Assembly (NCBI RefSeq): GCF_009909185.1
Contig: NZ_JAAAMV010000009.1
Location: 186,001 to 250,000 of the forward strand
DNA length: 64,000 nt
Direction of reading: 5' to 3'
DNA from: Paenibacillus glycinis
GTDB lineage: Bacteria; Bacillota; Bacilli; Paenibacillales; Paenibacillaceae
Shown here: piece by piece, positions 42,323 to 51,432 of the stretch
Position numbering within the stretch: the stretch's first letter is position 1
How the letters are laid out: each line of letters begins with the position of its first letter
Translations under genes and position numbers: made by a program
Notes under the pieces: model-generated
What the model saw: the letters and a program-made list of their open reading frames with translations, nothing else
What the model was told of the DNA's origin: nothing
Database searches by the model: none

Positions 42323-44167
42323 ATGTCAAAAGTAAAAACGCCGTATTCCGCATGGTCGAACATCGCTTATTCGATGCGGTTGCACTTGCGGGCAAGGCCA
42401 CTCACGCTAATCTGTTGCGCCATCACGGCGCTTGTCGGCGTCGCCGTGCCTTTCGTCAATATCCTGATGCCCAAAATCGTCATCGACAAGCTTACCGCAC
42501 ATGTCACGCCGGGCGAGTTTATCCTGTCGGTGGGCATGATGGGGCTGCTCCTGGCCGCGCTGAGCTGCGCGAAAAGCTACGCCGACCTCATGACCAATGA
42601 ATCCGTGGGTACCATCAGCATATTGAGCCACCTTCAGATCGCCATGCGCAAACTGCTGAACATGGACTTCGAGGTGCTGGAGAGCCCCGGTTACGCTAAG
42701 CTGGGCGAGAAGGCGGGACGCGCGATGCAAAGCAATCACTCTCCCGCCTCCAATATCCCGCGCGTGATGGCGCAGCTATTATTGAACCTCTTGGGGTTTC
42801 TTACATACGGAGCGGTTATTGTTACCGTACACCCCCTGATCATTCTGTTCCTTGCCCTATCGGCGGGGATGAATTGGCTTGCGCTCTCGCATGCCCGCAA
42901 GATCGAGAGGGATACGCGCGAAGAGCGGTCGAAGCTGCAAGGCAAGCTCTGGTATATGCACAAGGCTGCGAAAGAACCTTCCGGCGGCAAGGACGTGCGG
43001 CTCTATGACCTTAGCCGTTTGATCCGCGGCGTCTTTCACAACGTGCTTGCCGCGTCAAACGGCAAAGAACGCCAAGTAGCGACGGGCGACATGAACGCGC
43101 AGCTGTCGGACGCCTTGCTTAGCCTGATCCGCGACGGCGGAGCGTACGCTTTTCTGATCTACCTGCTGCTGAACGACCAGATCACGTTAGGCAATTTCGT
43201 GCTGGCGTTTGCCGCGATCGGCGCGTTTGCGGGATGGCTGTCGGGGATCATGACCCATACGAGCGAGCTGTTGCGCGCCCTCAGCGAGCTGTCGGACATC
43301 CGCGTCTACCTGGACGTGCCGGATCGCGCGAATACCGGACCCGGCCACGCGCTGCCCTCCGGCGAGAAGCTGCCGCCGGCCATTACGCTTAAGAACGTCG
43401 GGTACGCCTATCCCGATGCGGAGAAGCCGACGCTTTCCGGCATCGACCTCGAGATCGAGCCGGGTGAGCGCATCGCCATCGTCGGCGCGAACGGCGCGGG
43501 CAAGACGACGCTGATCAAGCTCATATGCGGGCTTTATCGGCCGACAAGCGGCGAGATTACGCTCGGCGGCGTCGATGTTGCGCGCTATAACAGGGACGAG
43601 TACTATACGCTGCTCTCTACGGTATTCCAGGACATCCATCTCTTCTGCGTGGATATCGCGGGCAACGTATCGCAGCAGACCGCCGATCGGACCGACCGCG
43701 AGAAGGTCATGAAATGCCTCGAGCTGGCCGGGCTGATCGATAAGGTAAACGGACTGGAGCAAGGCGAGCGGACGCATCTCGTGCGGCGCGTGCACAACGA
43801 CGCCATCGAGCTCTCGGGCGGCGAGAAGCAGAAGCTCGCGCTGGCGCGGGCGCTGTACAAAGACGCGCCGGTGATCATTCTGGATGAGCCGACGGCGGCG
43901 CTCGACCCCATCGCCGAGAGCGAGATCTACCAGCGTTACGCCGAATTGACCGCGGGCAAAACATCGATCTATATCTCGCACAGGCTGGCAAGCACGCGCT
44001 TTTGCGACCGGATCCTGTTGATCGACGGGGGCGGCATAGCCGAGTGCGGCACGCATGACGAGCTGATGAGACTTGGCGGAAAATACGCCGAGATGTTCAT
44101 CGTGCAGTCGCACTACTATCAGGAAGGGGAGGTGGCCGAGCATGAAAACGCGCTCCATCTGGCGTAA
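42323..44167 (+). CDS. ABC exporter half-transporter, subunit 1
   Basis: 614 residues, start behind AAGGAGG. Type IV (exporter) membrane domain at about 20-330 with six helices, then an ATPase domain: Walker A GANGAGKTT, Q loop VFQDIHLF, signature LSGGEKQ, Walker B VIILDEPTAALDP, switch H in ISHRLAS. All catalytic residues are intact. It resembles heterodimeric multidrug or peptide exporters of Gram-positives; no peptidase domain and no precursor peptide gene nearby. Overlaps the next gene by 26 bases. Confidence 0.93.
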   Translation: MSKVKTPYSAWSNIAYSMRLHLRARPLTLICCAITALVGVAVPFVNILMPKIVIDKLTAHVTPGEFILSVGMMGLLLAALSCAKSYADLMTNESVGTISILSHLQIAMRKLLNMDFEVLESPGYAKLGEKAGRAMQSNHSPASNIPRVMAQLLLNLLGFLTYGAVIVTVHPLIILFLALSAGMNWLALSHARKIERDTREERSKLQGKLWYMHKAAKEPSGGKDVRLYDLSRLIRGVFHNVLAASNGKERQVATGDMNAQLSDALLSLIRDGGAYAFLIYLLLNDQITLGNFVLAFAAIGAFAGWLSGIMTHTSELLRALSELSDIRVYLDVPDRANTGPGHALPSGEKLPPAITLKNVGYAYPDAEKPTLSGIDLEIEPGERIAIVGANGAGKTTLIKLICGLYRPTSGEITLGGVDVARYNRDEYYTLLSTVFQDIHLFCVDIAGNVSQQTADRTDREKVMKCLELAGLIDKVNGLEQGERTHLVRRVHNDAIELSGGEKQKLALARALYKDAPVIILDEPTAALDPIAESEIYQRYAELTAGKTSIYISHRLASTRFCDRILLIDGGGIAECGTHDELMRLGGKYAEMFIVQSHYYQEGEVAEHENALHLA

Positions 44168-45971
44168 CCTGTGGCGGGGCTACGGGATCGTAAATCAATT
44201 GACGCCTGCCTATATTCCGCTGACGGTCGTCGGCTCCTTCATCAAGGCCGCGCAGCCGTTCGCGGTGCTCTTCCTGTCCGCACGGATCATCAACGAGCTG
44301 GCCGGCGACCGCGACATCGGCCGAATAATGCTGTACGCCGCGCTTGCCGTGGGGCTCGCGTTCGTCCTGTCGGCATTAAACGCCGTGGTGACGCGCCGGA
44401 TTACGACCATGAACAGCACGCTGTGGGCGCGCTTCTATTTCTTCCTCGGCAATCGGTACATGCAGCTGAACTATGATCAGATCGAAGATGCTGCCAATAA
44501 CGAGAATCTGGCGGATATCGAGGCTAAGGCCAACGGCAACGGGCTCGGCATCCTGCGCCTGCATTGGAGCCTTCCTGAACTGCTCCAGCCCTTGTTTGAA
44601 CTGGCGGCGGCGATCGTGCTGGTGTTCGGCATGTTTTCCTCGGCCTCGAATTACGAACGGACCTTCATCACGTCGCCGTTCGCCACCGGTTTGTTGATCT
44701 TGCTCGTGCTGCTCATTCTTCCCTTTACGTATGTCGTCAAGAAGCGGGAGCAGCGAATCCTGCAGCAAGCGTTCGAGATCAACCCGAAGGCGAACACCTA
44801 TATCCAGTTTTTCAACGAATATATGCAGGCGAAGAACGCCGCGAAAGACATTCGCCTCTATAAACAAGCGCCTGCGATCGAGGAGCATTACAAGAAATCG
44901 GACGGGCTGGCGTACTGGTACAAGTTCTTCGACTACCTGGGCAAAAATAACGCGTTGGCGGCGGGGATGAATGCCCTGCTGGCAGGCTGCGTCTATCTGT
45001 TTATCGGCCTGCGGGCGCTGTACGGCATGTATCCCTTGGGCAGCGTGGTGCAGTATATCGGCGCGGTCACCGGCGCGGTCGGAGCCTTGGCCAATCTGAT
45101 CGGGGTGCTGGGAAACTATATCACCAATAACCCGTATCTCGATCTGATGTTCCATTATCTCGACCTGCCGGACAACATCCGGAAGAGCGGCAGCGCCCGG
45201 CCAATCCCGCAAGACGAGCTGGAGTTCGAATTTCGCGACGTGTCGTTCAAGTACCCGGGCGGGAGCGACTACGCCATCGAGCGGCTTAGCATGAAGCTGC
45301 ATGTCGGCCGGCGGCTTGCCATCGTGGGCATGAACGGCAGCGGCAAGACGACGATGATCAAGCTCCTGTGCCGGCTGTATGAGCCGACGGATGGCGTGAT
45401 TACATTGAACGGCGTGGATATAAGGGAGTACGACTACGCAGCGTATATGAGGATCTTCAGCGTCGTGTTTCAGGATTTCAAGCTGTATTCCTTCTCGCTT
45501 GGACAAAACGTAGCCGCTTCCGAGACGTATGACGCGAAATTGGCGGAGGAGTGCCTGCAAACGGCGGGGTTCGGCGAGAAGCTAAAGGCCATGCCGGGCG
45601 GGCTGGAAACCTGCTTGCACAAGGATTTCTCGGATGAGGGCGTCGAGATCTCGGGAGGCGAAGCGCAGAAGGTGGCGCTGGCCAGGGCGCTGTACAAGAA
45701 CGCGCCGTTCGTGATCCTCGACGAGCCGACGGCGGCGCTGGATCCCATCGCGGAGTTCGAGATCTACGCGCGCTTTCATGAAATCATCGGCGACAAGACG
45801 GCGATCTTCGTCTCGCACCGGCTCTCGTCCTGCCGGTTCTGCCATGACATCGCGGTGTTTCATGAGGGGCGGCTCATTCAGCGCGGTTCCCACGACGAGC
45901 TTGTCGCCGATAGGGGCGGGAAATACGCCGAGCTATGGAACGCGCAGGCGCAATATTACGTAAGCGCGTGA
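44142..45971 (+). CDS. ABC exporter half-transporter, subunit 2
   Basis: 609 residues; ATG at 44142 follows GGAGGTGGCC and lies inside the end of subunit 1. Exporter membrane domain with six helices, then Walker A GMNGSGKTT, signature ISGGEAQ, Walker B FVILDEPTAALDP and switch H in VSHRLSS. Both subunits therefore have competent ATPase sites. The overlap and shared architecture argue for an obligate heterodimer. Substrate not readable. Confidence 0.93.
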   Translation: MKTRSIWRNLWRGYGIVNQLTPAYIPLTVVGSFIKAAQPFAVLFLSARIINELAGDRDIGRIMLYAALAVGLAFVLSALNAVVTRRITTMNSTLWARFYFFLGNRYMQLNYDQIEDAANNENLADIEAKANGNGLGILRLHWSLPELLQPLFELAAAIVLVFGMFSSASNYERTFITSPFATGLLILLVLLILPFTYVVKKREQRILQQAFEINPKANTYIQFFNEYMQAKNAAKDIRLYKQAPAIEEHYKKSDGLAYWYKFFDYLGKNNALAAGMNALLAGCVYLFIGLRALYGMYPLGSVVQYIGAVTGAVGALANLIGVLGNYITNNPYLDLMFHYLDLPDNIRKSGSARPIPQDELEFEFRDVSFKYPGGSDYAIERLSMKLHVGRRLAIVGMNGSGKTTMIKLLCRLYEPTDGVITLNGVDIREYDYAAYMRIFSVVFQDFKLYSFSLGQNVAASETYDAKLAEECLQTAGFGEKLKAMPGGLETCLHKDFSDEGVEISGGEAQKVALARALYKNAPFVILDEPTAALDPIAEFEIYARFHEIIGDKTAIFVSHRLSSCRFCHDIAVFHEGRLIQRGSHDELVADRGGKYAELWNAQAQYYVSA

Positions 45972-46013
45972 CCATTTTAAGCGAACCGGTTATGTCAAGG
46001 GGACAGAGAACGT

Positions 46014-46514
46014 TCATTTTATCGGAACCTTGAAAACAATCACGATCGCAACGGCAAGCGGTATGGAGATCGCGTACGTCAGTAATGGCCGATAACAATG
46101 CAATAGCAGCATCGGGAACATCGTCATATTGAATAGAACGGAATCAAGCATCGTCCAACCGTTAAAATGTTTTATCGCGCCGCAAAACAAATAGATGACC
46201 TCAATGCAGGAATACACGGCCACCCAACAAGCAATCCATGCGATCGACTTGCCGACCCCTTTCGGGAATCGACCTAAGTAAATCAGCGTGGTACACGCGA
46301 AGCATACGAAACAACATAATTCGACGCCTATGTACGTAGAGATGGGCGGCCAGGGCTGATGCTGCCATAGCAGGCGATTCCGTGTCAGCACCATATAGAG
46401 AACGTCGCCAAGCAAGAAATACAAAATGGTCGCATGGTATCGCTGCCAGTGTCGCCAATCTCCCCAGCGCCATGCCGCAAGCATGAAAACGACGTCCAAA
46501 GCTATGAAGGGCAT
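46014..46514 (-). CDS. four- or five-helix membrane protein (CBO0543-like)
   Basis: 166 residues. Hydrophobic segments with a Trp-rich cytoplasmic start (AAWRWGDWRHWQRYHATILY), HQPWPPISTYIG in a loop, and FLLGDVLYMVLTRN. The W-rich opening and size match a group of clostridial/paenibacillar membrane proteins I know as CBO0543 family; function unknown and assignment tentative. Start follows AAGGAG. Convergent with the ABC exporter. Confidence 0.72.
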   Translation of the reverse strand: MPFIALDVVFMLAAWRWGDWRHWQRYHATILYFLLGDVLYMVLTRNRLLWQHQPWPPISTYIGVELCCFVCFACTTLIYLGRFPKGVGKSIAWIACWVAVYSCIEVIYLFCGAIKHFNGWTMLDSVLFNMTMFPMLLLHCYRPLLTYAISIPLAVAIVIVFKVPIK

Positions 46515-46639
46515 TGCGCGTACTCCTTTGACTATCTTTCATGTACCGATTATCGTTCGCAAATCGATCCGTATGTATACGATTCGCTGCAGGGGGGACA
46601 ACCGGGATAGCGCGCGGGAACTCTCCTCACGTCAGTCGG

Positions 46640-46674
46640 AAAAACGACAGCCATAATCGGCTGTCGTTTTTTTT
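46640..46674. terminator. bidirectional terminator
   Basis: AAAAACGACAGCC / GGCTGTCGTTTTT stem with a six-base loop and T-runs on both strands. It touches the stop codon of the leftward exosporium-like gene. Confidence 0.85.
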
Positions 46675-47113
46675 AATCCGTATAGACCGACGCATTGAAA
46701 TTCTCCGGCCCGGACCGCAGGACGAACGGACCCGCATTGGGCGTTTCCAGAAAAAGCGTGTAGACGAGCTCGCCGCCGGCAGGGGCAGGAACGTTGTAGT
46801 CCGAGGCAGAGAACGGAATGAGTTGATTGTTGTTGACCGTATCGAAGCTGCTGAAGGATTCGTACACGATGTCGTCCGTCGGCAAGAATCCCCTGACGAG
46901 CGTCAAGGTTACGAAGATTCCGCCCGTTGGCGTTTCCGGCAATTGAATGCCTACGATCCCGTCGAATTGAGCCCGGATGATGCCCGGCGTCGTGCTTGGC
47001 ACGTTCAGCCCGACTTGTCCCACCAGCACGGGCGTGTCCGAAGGAAACGGATCGGGATTGAAATCCGTTGCATTGATCCCCATCGACGTTCGCGCATCGA
47101 TTAATCGAGTCAC
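46673..47113 (-). CDS. exosporium-like jelly-roll protein
   Basis: 146 residues, GTG start behind AAAGGGG. A beta-rich, Cys-free protein: PGIIRAQFDGIVGIQLPETP, GIFVTLTLVRGFLPTDDIVY and LIPFSASDYNVPAPAGGELV give the alternating strands and Pro/Gly turns of a BclA-C-terminal or C1q-like fold found in spore surface proteins. No signal peptide, as expected for proteins assembled on the spore from the mother cell. A decayed relative lies at 7377-7619. Function on the spore surface is inference. Confidence 0.65.
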   Translation of the reverse strand: MTRLIDARTSMGINATDFNPDPFPSDTPVLVGQVGLNVPSTTPGIIRAQFDGIVGIQLPETPTGGIFVTLTLVRGFLPTDDIVYESFSSFDTVNNNQLIPFSASDYNVPAPAGGELVYTLFLETPNAGPFVLRSGPENFNASVYTD

Positions 47114-47453
47114 ATGACCATCCCCTTTCTATGATGCTATATTTATATGTCTATTTTTGAGTTATTGTATCGGCTCGCATGGACTTTAAGAGAGAATTAG
47201 GCGTTTGGCGGAAGGGCGTCGAGTCCCCGCGCGAGATATGGAAGCGCGACTGTACATTATGCTTCCGAAGGCACGGTTGTGCTGATCAGCCGGTCGATTG
47301 AAGCTCCGAAGATGCCCCGGCTGATCATCCGGCAAGCGAAATAGTTATCATGAATACACGGCGTCCGAAATATATTTGGGTGGAGAAAACGAATGCCCTA
47401 CGGGCTGCGATGCGACCTTAATCTAATAGCGGATAAATACAGGGGGGAAGACG
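47114..47453. other. intergenic gap, no secure gene
   Basis: 340 bases. A frame open at about 47213-47338 on the plus strand (ATVHYASEGTVVLISRSIEA.., ending in TAG) looks protein-like but has no start or ribosome site; it may be the tail of a lost gene. The rest should hold promoters for the flanking divergent genes. Confidence 0.4.
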
Positions 47454-48233
47454 ATGATGGCAAAGCGAAAACCAACGCTCAAAAAAACGCGGGGAACTCG
47501 CACAGCCGCGGCATCCCGAATTGCAGCCGCAATGCGCGGCAAGCCCCCGATCGATCCGCTTGTTTCGATTTCGGCTCGACACGAACGTAGTCACGCCCCC
47601 GGTTCCGTATCCCAAGAAGGGGCCTCCGGGTCCTTCAGCAACAACGCGATCGCAAGTATGCCGCCCGGACAGCCGGTCCCAGCAACGAAGCCAGAACAGA
47701 TCCTTGGCATCAAGATTGCGAGAGCGATGTTGTCCGGCCCTCGGAACATCACCCGCGATGCAACCGTTGCGGAAATGGACGCAGACGGCGATCTGGTCAT
47801 CCTGCGACGCGGGACCAACAACTGGGTTTGTTTTCCGGGCGACGAGAATCAGATCGGCAACCCTCCCATGTGTGCCGATCCCATGGGATTGCAATGGATG
47901 ATGGACCTAATCGCCAAGAGGCCGCGGCCCACGAATCGGGCTCCTGGCCTCATCTATATGCTGTGCGGCGCATCGCAGCACAGTACCACCGATCCTTTCG
48001 ACCGAACGAGCCCGGCCATTCCGATCGGTCCCCACTGGATGATCATATGGCCATTCGACGCGAAGCAGAGCGGGCTGCCGACTTCGGTCAGGGATGCGGG
48101 CGCCTGGGTGATGTTCGACGGCACGCCATACGCCTATCTGCACATCTGCGGCACGCCATGGACGGGCAATGTGTACGATGAAGGCTCGGAGCCAGTCTGG
48201 ACCATGGCCTATGGCCCTCGTATAGACTGTTAG
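47454..48233 (+). CDS. hypothetical protein of a family better known from Gram-negatives
   Basis: 259 residues, ATG behind AGGGGGGAAG. An unusual first 60 residues, rich in Lys/Arg and Ala with no hydrophobic core (KRKPTLKKTRGTRTAAASRI), then from about residue 85 a conserved domain: ARAMLSGPRNITRDATVAEM, RRGTNNWVCFPGDENQ, DPMGLQWMMDLIA, IYMLCGASQHSTTDPFDRTS and WVMFDGTPYAYLHIC. I recall this ITRDATV..GTN.W.C....MC.D..G..WM pattern from secreted hypothetical proteins of proteobacteria. Function unknown. The replacement of a signal peptide by a basic tail suggests spore or DNA association, or a transferred gene with a new N-terminus. Confidence 0.72.
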   Translation: MMAKRKPTLKKTRGTRTAAASRIAAAMRGKPPIDPLVSISARHERSHAPGSVSQEGASGSFSNNAIASMPPGQPVPATKPEQILGIKIARAMLSGPRNITRDATVAEMDADGDLVILRRGTNNWVCFPGDENQIGNPPMCADPMGLQWMMDLIAKRPRPTNRAPGLIYMLCGASQHSTTDPFDRTSPAIPIGPHWMIIWPFDAKQSGLPTSVRDAGAWVMFDGTPYAYLHICGTPWTGNVYDEGSEPVWTMAYGPRIDC

Positions 48234-48288
48234 TTCGCCGAACGCATGCGCCTGTGATACAAGTTATCGCAGCCAAACGGCTGCCTAT

Positions 48289-48316
48289 AAACCGCGGCGT
48301 TTTACGCGGTTTTTTT
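48289..48316 (+). terminator. rho-independent terminator
   Basis: AAACCGCG / CGCGGTTT stem with an eight-base loop and a T-run. The gap from 48234 to 48626 otherwise has no gene; the region before 48627 should hold the promoter of the RCC1 gene. Confidence 0.82.
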
Positions 48317-48626
48317 GTATTCAAGTCCTAGTTCTTCTCAAAGGAATGTTATATTATTGTCCATGATTATACATATATCGCTGTTTTTCTCCGTTCTAAT
48401 TCTCGGGTACCAGATGCCTGGAGAAAGACGTCAATCTCTAGTATGAGCGCCCTCAGCGACCTATCCCATGCCGCCGCAGCATCTTGCGGTCCTGATCGTT
48501 GTCGACGAGAAGCCGCGGGCAAAGTAGTCCCATCAGCACATTGAAACCTGAATTTAGCATGGTAAAATTTAGGTGCTCAAAAGGTTGGTTGTTGACGCGT
48601 CCGAGCAGGAGGAGAGGAGAATCAAG

Positions 48627-50168
48627 ATGGTAAAACGATCTCTGCGATTCATGGTCATCGTCTGTCTGGTTGTGGGTCTTGTATCGGTATCCAACGTAGC
48701 GGCGGCTGCGGAAAAAACGACGCAACGGGCTGACGGAGGGGCATTTCATACGATCGCGCTCTCAAGCGACGGTACGGTATGGGCATGGGGAGAGAACTGG
48801 AATGGCCAGCTCGGCAATGGAAGCATGGACATCGGCAGCAACGCTCCCGTGCAGGTCGATGGCGTCACGGATGCGGTCGACGTAGCTGCGGGAGCTGCGC
48901 ATAATTTGGCGCTCAAAAGCGATGGAACCGTTTGGGCTTGGGGATTGAATTACGCCGGACAAGTCGGCGACGGCACAACGACAACGCGCACGACTCCCGT
49001 TCAAGTCCAGGGTCTCGATTCGGTAGTCGCCATCGCTGCCGGCGCCGTTCATAGTTTGGCACTCAAAAGCGACGGAACCCTCTGGGCTTGGGGAGCGAAT
49101 GATCAAGGACAGCTCGGTGACGGAACAACGACAAACCGCGCGGCGCCCGTTCAAGTCATCACGCAAGATTCGGCCGGCCATGCGCTCGATGTCGTGGCCA
49201 TCGCTGCTGGCGATTACGCTAATTTGGCGCTCGATCGCGACGGTACCGTCTGGGCCTGGGGATCCAACGATAACGGCCAGATCGGTACGGGCTCCCTAGG
49301 GAAACCGTCGAATCTCGTTCAAGTACCCAACCTCGCTTCGGTGGTCGCCGTCGATGCTTCCATGTTTCAATGTCTGGCCCTCGCAAGCGACGGGACCGTC
49401 TGGGAATGGGGCGGACTTCAATCCGATTACGAATGGGGCGGAGATCGAATCGATCCGCCGTTCAAGGTGCAGGGTCTCGACTCGGTCGGTTCCATTGCTG
49501 CAGGCGGTTACATTAATTTGGCCGTCAAAGACGACGGGAACGTCTGGGCGTGGGGATCCAGCGAAGGCGGTCAACCGATTAAACTGGGCGATGAGCTGAG
49601 AACGGAACCTCCGGTTCAGGTGCGGGGTCTTCGTTCGGTAGCTGCCATCGCCACAGGCGATTACCATAATTTGGCCATCGAAAGCGATGGAACCCTCTGG
49701 TCGTGGGGGTTGAACGGCCAAGGCCAACTCGGCGACGGAACGACGGCAGACCGTAATGCCCCCGTTCGGATTGCACTGAACCAAACGGGTTCTTTCCAGC
49801 TTTCCGATACCAAATCCGCTTCGAACGGAGGGGTCATGAACGAGTATGCGTTATATTACGGATACGTTTCGTCCCCTGGGCAAGAGCTGAGCGGATCTTG
49901 GAGTCCCCCTGCGGGTTTCCACGGAACCGTTACGGTCTCCATGGTTTCTCCGGAAGGCAAAATGTACGACCTCAGCATGGAGACCGCGGTTGACGGTCGC
50001 CAAGTTCCGATTACGGTGAAGAAGCTCCCGGATGGTACCGCGTACGGCACGGCGGAAATACCTGAAGGGTACGCCGCATCGTGGAGCGTTAAAGGACATA
50101 CGGCCCAAGATTACAGTCCGAATCAGAAGGTTTTCGTATACGTCAGGTTCCAATATGATAATCGCTGA
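48627..50168 (+). CDS. secreted RCC1-repeat beta-propeller protein
   Basis: 513 residues, ATG behind AGGAGAGGAG. Signal peptide with cleavage near ANVAAAA (about residue 27). Then seven RCC1 repeats of about 50 residues, each with HNLALKSDGTVWAWG.N..GQLGDG-like consensus (for example IALSSDGTVWAWGENWNGQL and LAIESDGTLWSWGLNGQGQL), forming a seven-bladed propeller. A C-terminal beta domain of about 130 residues follows. Repeats 5 and 6 are the most degenerate. Such proteins are cell-surface or secreted binding modules in Paenibacillus; ligand unknown. Confidence 0.9.
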   Translation: MVKRSLRFMVIVCLVVGLVSVSNVAAAAEKTTQRADGGAFHTIALSSDGTVWAWGENWNGQLGNGSMDIGSNAPVQVDGVTDAVDVAAGAAHNLALKSDGTVWAWGLNYAGQVGDGTTTTRTTPVQVQGLDSVVAIAAGAVHSLALKSDGTLWAWGANDQGQLGDGTTTNRAAPVQVITQDSAGHALDVVAIAAGDYANLALDRDGTVWAWGSNDNGQIGTGSLGKPSNLVQVPNLASVVAVDASMFQCLALASDGTVWEWGGLQSDYEWGGDRIDPPFKVQGLDSVGSIAAGGYINLAVKDDGNVWAWGSSEGGQPIKLGDELRTEPPVQVRGLRSVAAIATGDYHNLAIESDGTLWSWGLNGQGQLGDGTTADRNAPVRIALNQTGSFQLSDTKSASNGGVMNEYALYYGYVSSPGQELSGSWSPPAGFHGTVTVSMVSPEGKMYDLSMETAVDGRQVPITVKKLPDGTAYGTAEIPEGYAASWSVKGHTAQDYSPNQKVFVYVRFQYDNR

Positions 50169-50213
50169 AGATATGGCTAGGTTCCCATATTCGAGATACA
50201 AGGAGGTAGTCCG

Positions 50214-51302
50214 ATGAAGATAACCGACATGACCACGTACCTGTTTCCTTGGGGCAGTCTGTTCATCAAATTGGAGACGGACGAAGGGATTAGCGGATGG
50301 GGGGAGTGCTCGCCCATGGGCGGGCATGTTCTTCAAGCGATGGCCGTGCATGCCTTGAAGCCGCACGTGATCGGCGGCAACCCTTTCGATGTCGAAGTGC
50401 TGTGGCAGAAATTGCTGCTTGCGCCTTATAAGCTTGGTCCGTCCGGCGCGCAGTCGGAAGCGATCTCGGGCATTGATCTGGCCATGTGGGACATTATCGG
50501 CAAAGCGACGAACAAACCGATCTATCAGCTGCAGGGCGGGCGTTTTCGGGATCGGGTGAACATTTATTACAGCTACGGATGGGATGGACGGGCAACGATC
50601 GAAGAGGTTGCCCGCATCATGAGCGCCCAGGTAGAAAATGGTTATACGGTGCTTAAATTGCGCATGAATTACGGGCCATTAAAGGGCGAAATCGCGAACG
50701 ATCCGGCGATTCCGATGATGAAAGCGATTCGCGCCGCGGTAGGCGAGGAGGTGAAAATCGGCTTCGATGCGAACAACGGCTATACCGCCCATAAAGCCAT
50801 TCAGATCGGGCGCTATCTGGAAGAGCATGTCGGTCTTGCATGGTTCGAGGAACCGACGCCGCAATACGATTATTTGGCCATGGCGCAGGTAGCGGATGCG
50901 CTCGATACTCCGGTCAGCGCCGGGGAGCATGAATATACGCTATGGCAATTCCGCGATCTCATCCTGCAAGGCAAGGCGGATATCATTCAACCGGATCTGG
51001 TCAAATGCGGCGGATTCACCGAAGCCAAGAAAATCGCAGCCTTATGCGAAGCTTGGAGTAAACCCATCGTCGTCCATAACACCCAGCCGACCATCGGAAC
51101 CGCCGCAAGCTTGCACTTCTGCGCAAGCGTCTCCAATGCCATGTACCATCAGGAGTTTACCGGACATAACGAGAAGCTGTCGGCGCTATTTCATAATCAA
51201 TTGGAATTCAAGAACGGCTATCTGTTCGTGCCCGACGGTCCGGGGCTCGGATTAGAGGTGAACGAACAGAAGGTGAGAGAAACGGCGATTTCGATCATGT
51301 AA
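50214..51302 (+). CDS. enolase-superfamily (MR/MLE) enzyme
   Basis: 362 residues, ATG behind AAGGAGG. N-terminal capping domain, then a TIM barrel with the metal ligands D185 (GFDANNGY), E212 (WFEEPTP) and E238 (SAGEHE), the strand-2 bases K148-x-R150 (LKLRM) and a histidine at H288 (VVHNTQPT). These place it in the mandelate racemase/muconate lactonising group, probably a sugar-acid dehydratase or racemase. The second base is Arg rather than Lys, so the exact reaction is uncertain. Starts 45 bases after the RCC1 gene. Confidence 0.9.
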   Translation: MKITDMTTYLFPWGSLFIKLETDEGISGWGECSPMGGHVLQAMAVHALKPHVIGGNPFDVEVLWQKLLLAPYKLGPSGAQSEAISGIDLAMWDIIGKATNKPIYQLQGGRFRDRVNIYYSYGWDGRATIEEVARIMSAQVENGYTVLKLRMNYGPLKGEIANDPAIPMMKAIRAAVGEEVKIGFDANNGYTAHKAIQIGRYLEEHVGLAWFEEPTPQYDYLAMAQVADALDTPVSAGEHEYTLWQFRDLILQGKADIIQPDLVKCGGFTEAKKIAALCEAWSKPIVVHNTQPTIGTAASLHFCASVSNAMYHQEFTGHNEKLSALFHNQLEFKNGYLFVPDGPGLGLEVNEQKVRETAISIM

Positions 51303-51353
51303 TCAAGGCGAACGACTTGTGCGAACTGGATAACGGTCATGCAATGGCAAAAG

Positions 51354-51384
51354 AAGCTGCCGGCAAATTTGTTGCCGGCAGCTT
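51354..51384. terminator. hairpin between convergent genes
   Basis: AAGCTGCCGGCAA / TTGCCGGCAGCTT perfect 13-base stem with a five-base loop. T-run weak; it may act for both strands. Confidence 0.75.
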
Positions 51385-51432
51385 GCTGTTTACTGAAGAT
51401 AACGAAGGCTTGCCAACAAATCCGCATTTCCG

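Noticed and set aside
44376..45560. 394-codon antisense frame within ABC exporter subunit 2
   Set aside because: Overlaps conserved transporter sequence on the plus strand, no ribosome site, no domain.
47213..47338. Protein-like frame ATVHYASEGTVVLISRSIEA ending in TAG
   Set aside because: No start codon context or ribosome site and no family recognised; only mentioned as a possible remnant.
48453..48749. Minus-strand frame with a C-terminal segment LLVDNDQDRKMLRRHGIG
   Set aside because: Most of it is antisense to the RCC1 gene start; the tail is short and unsupported.
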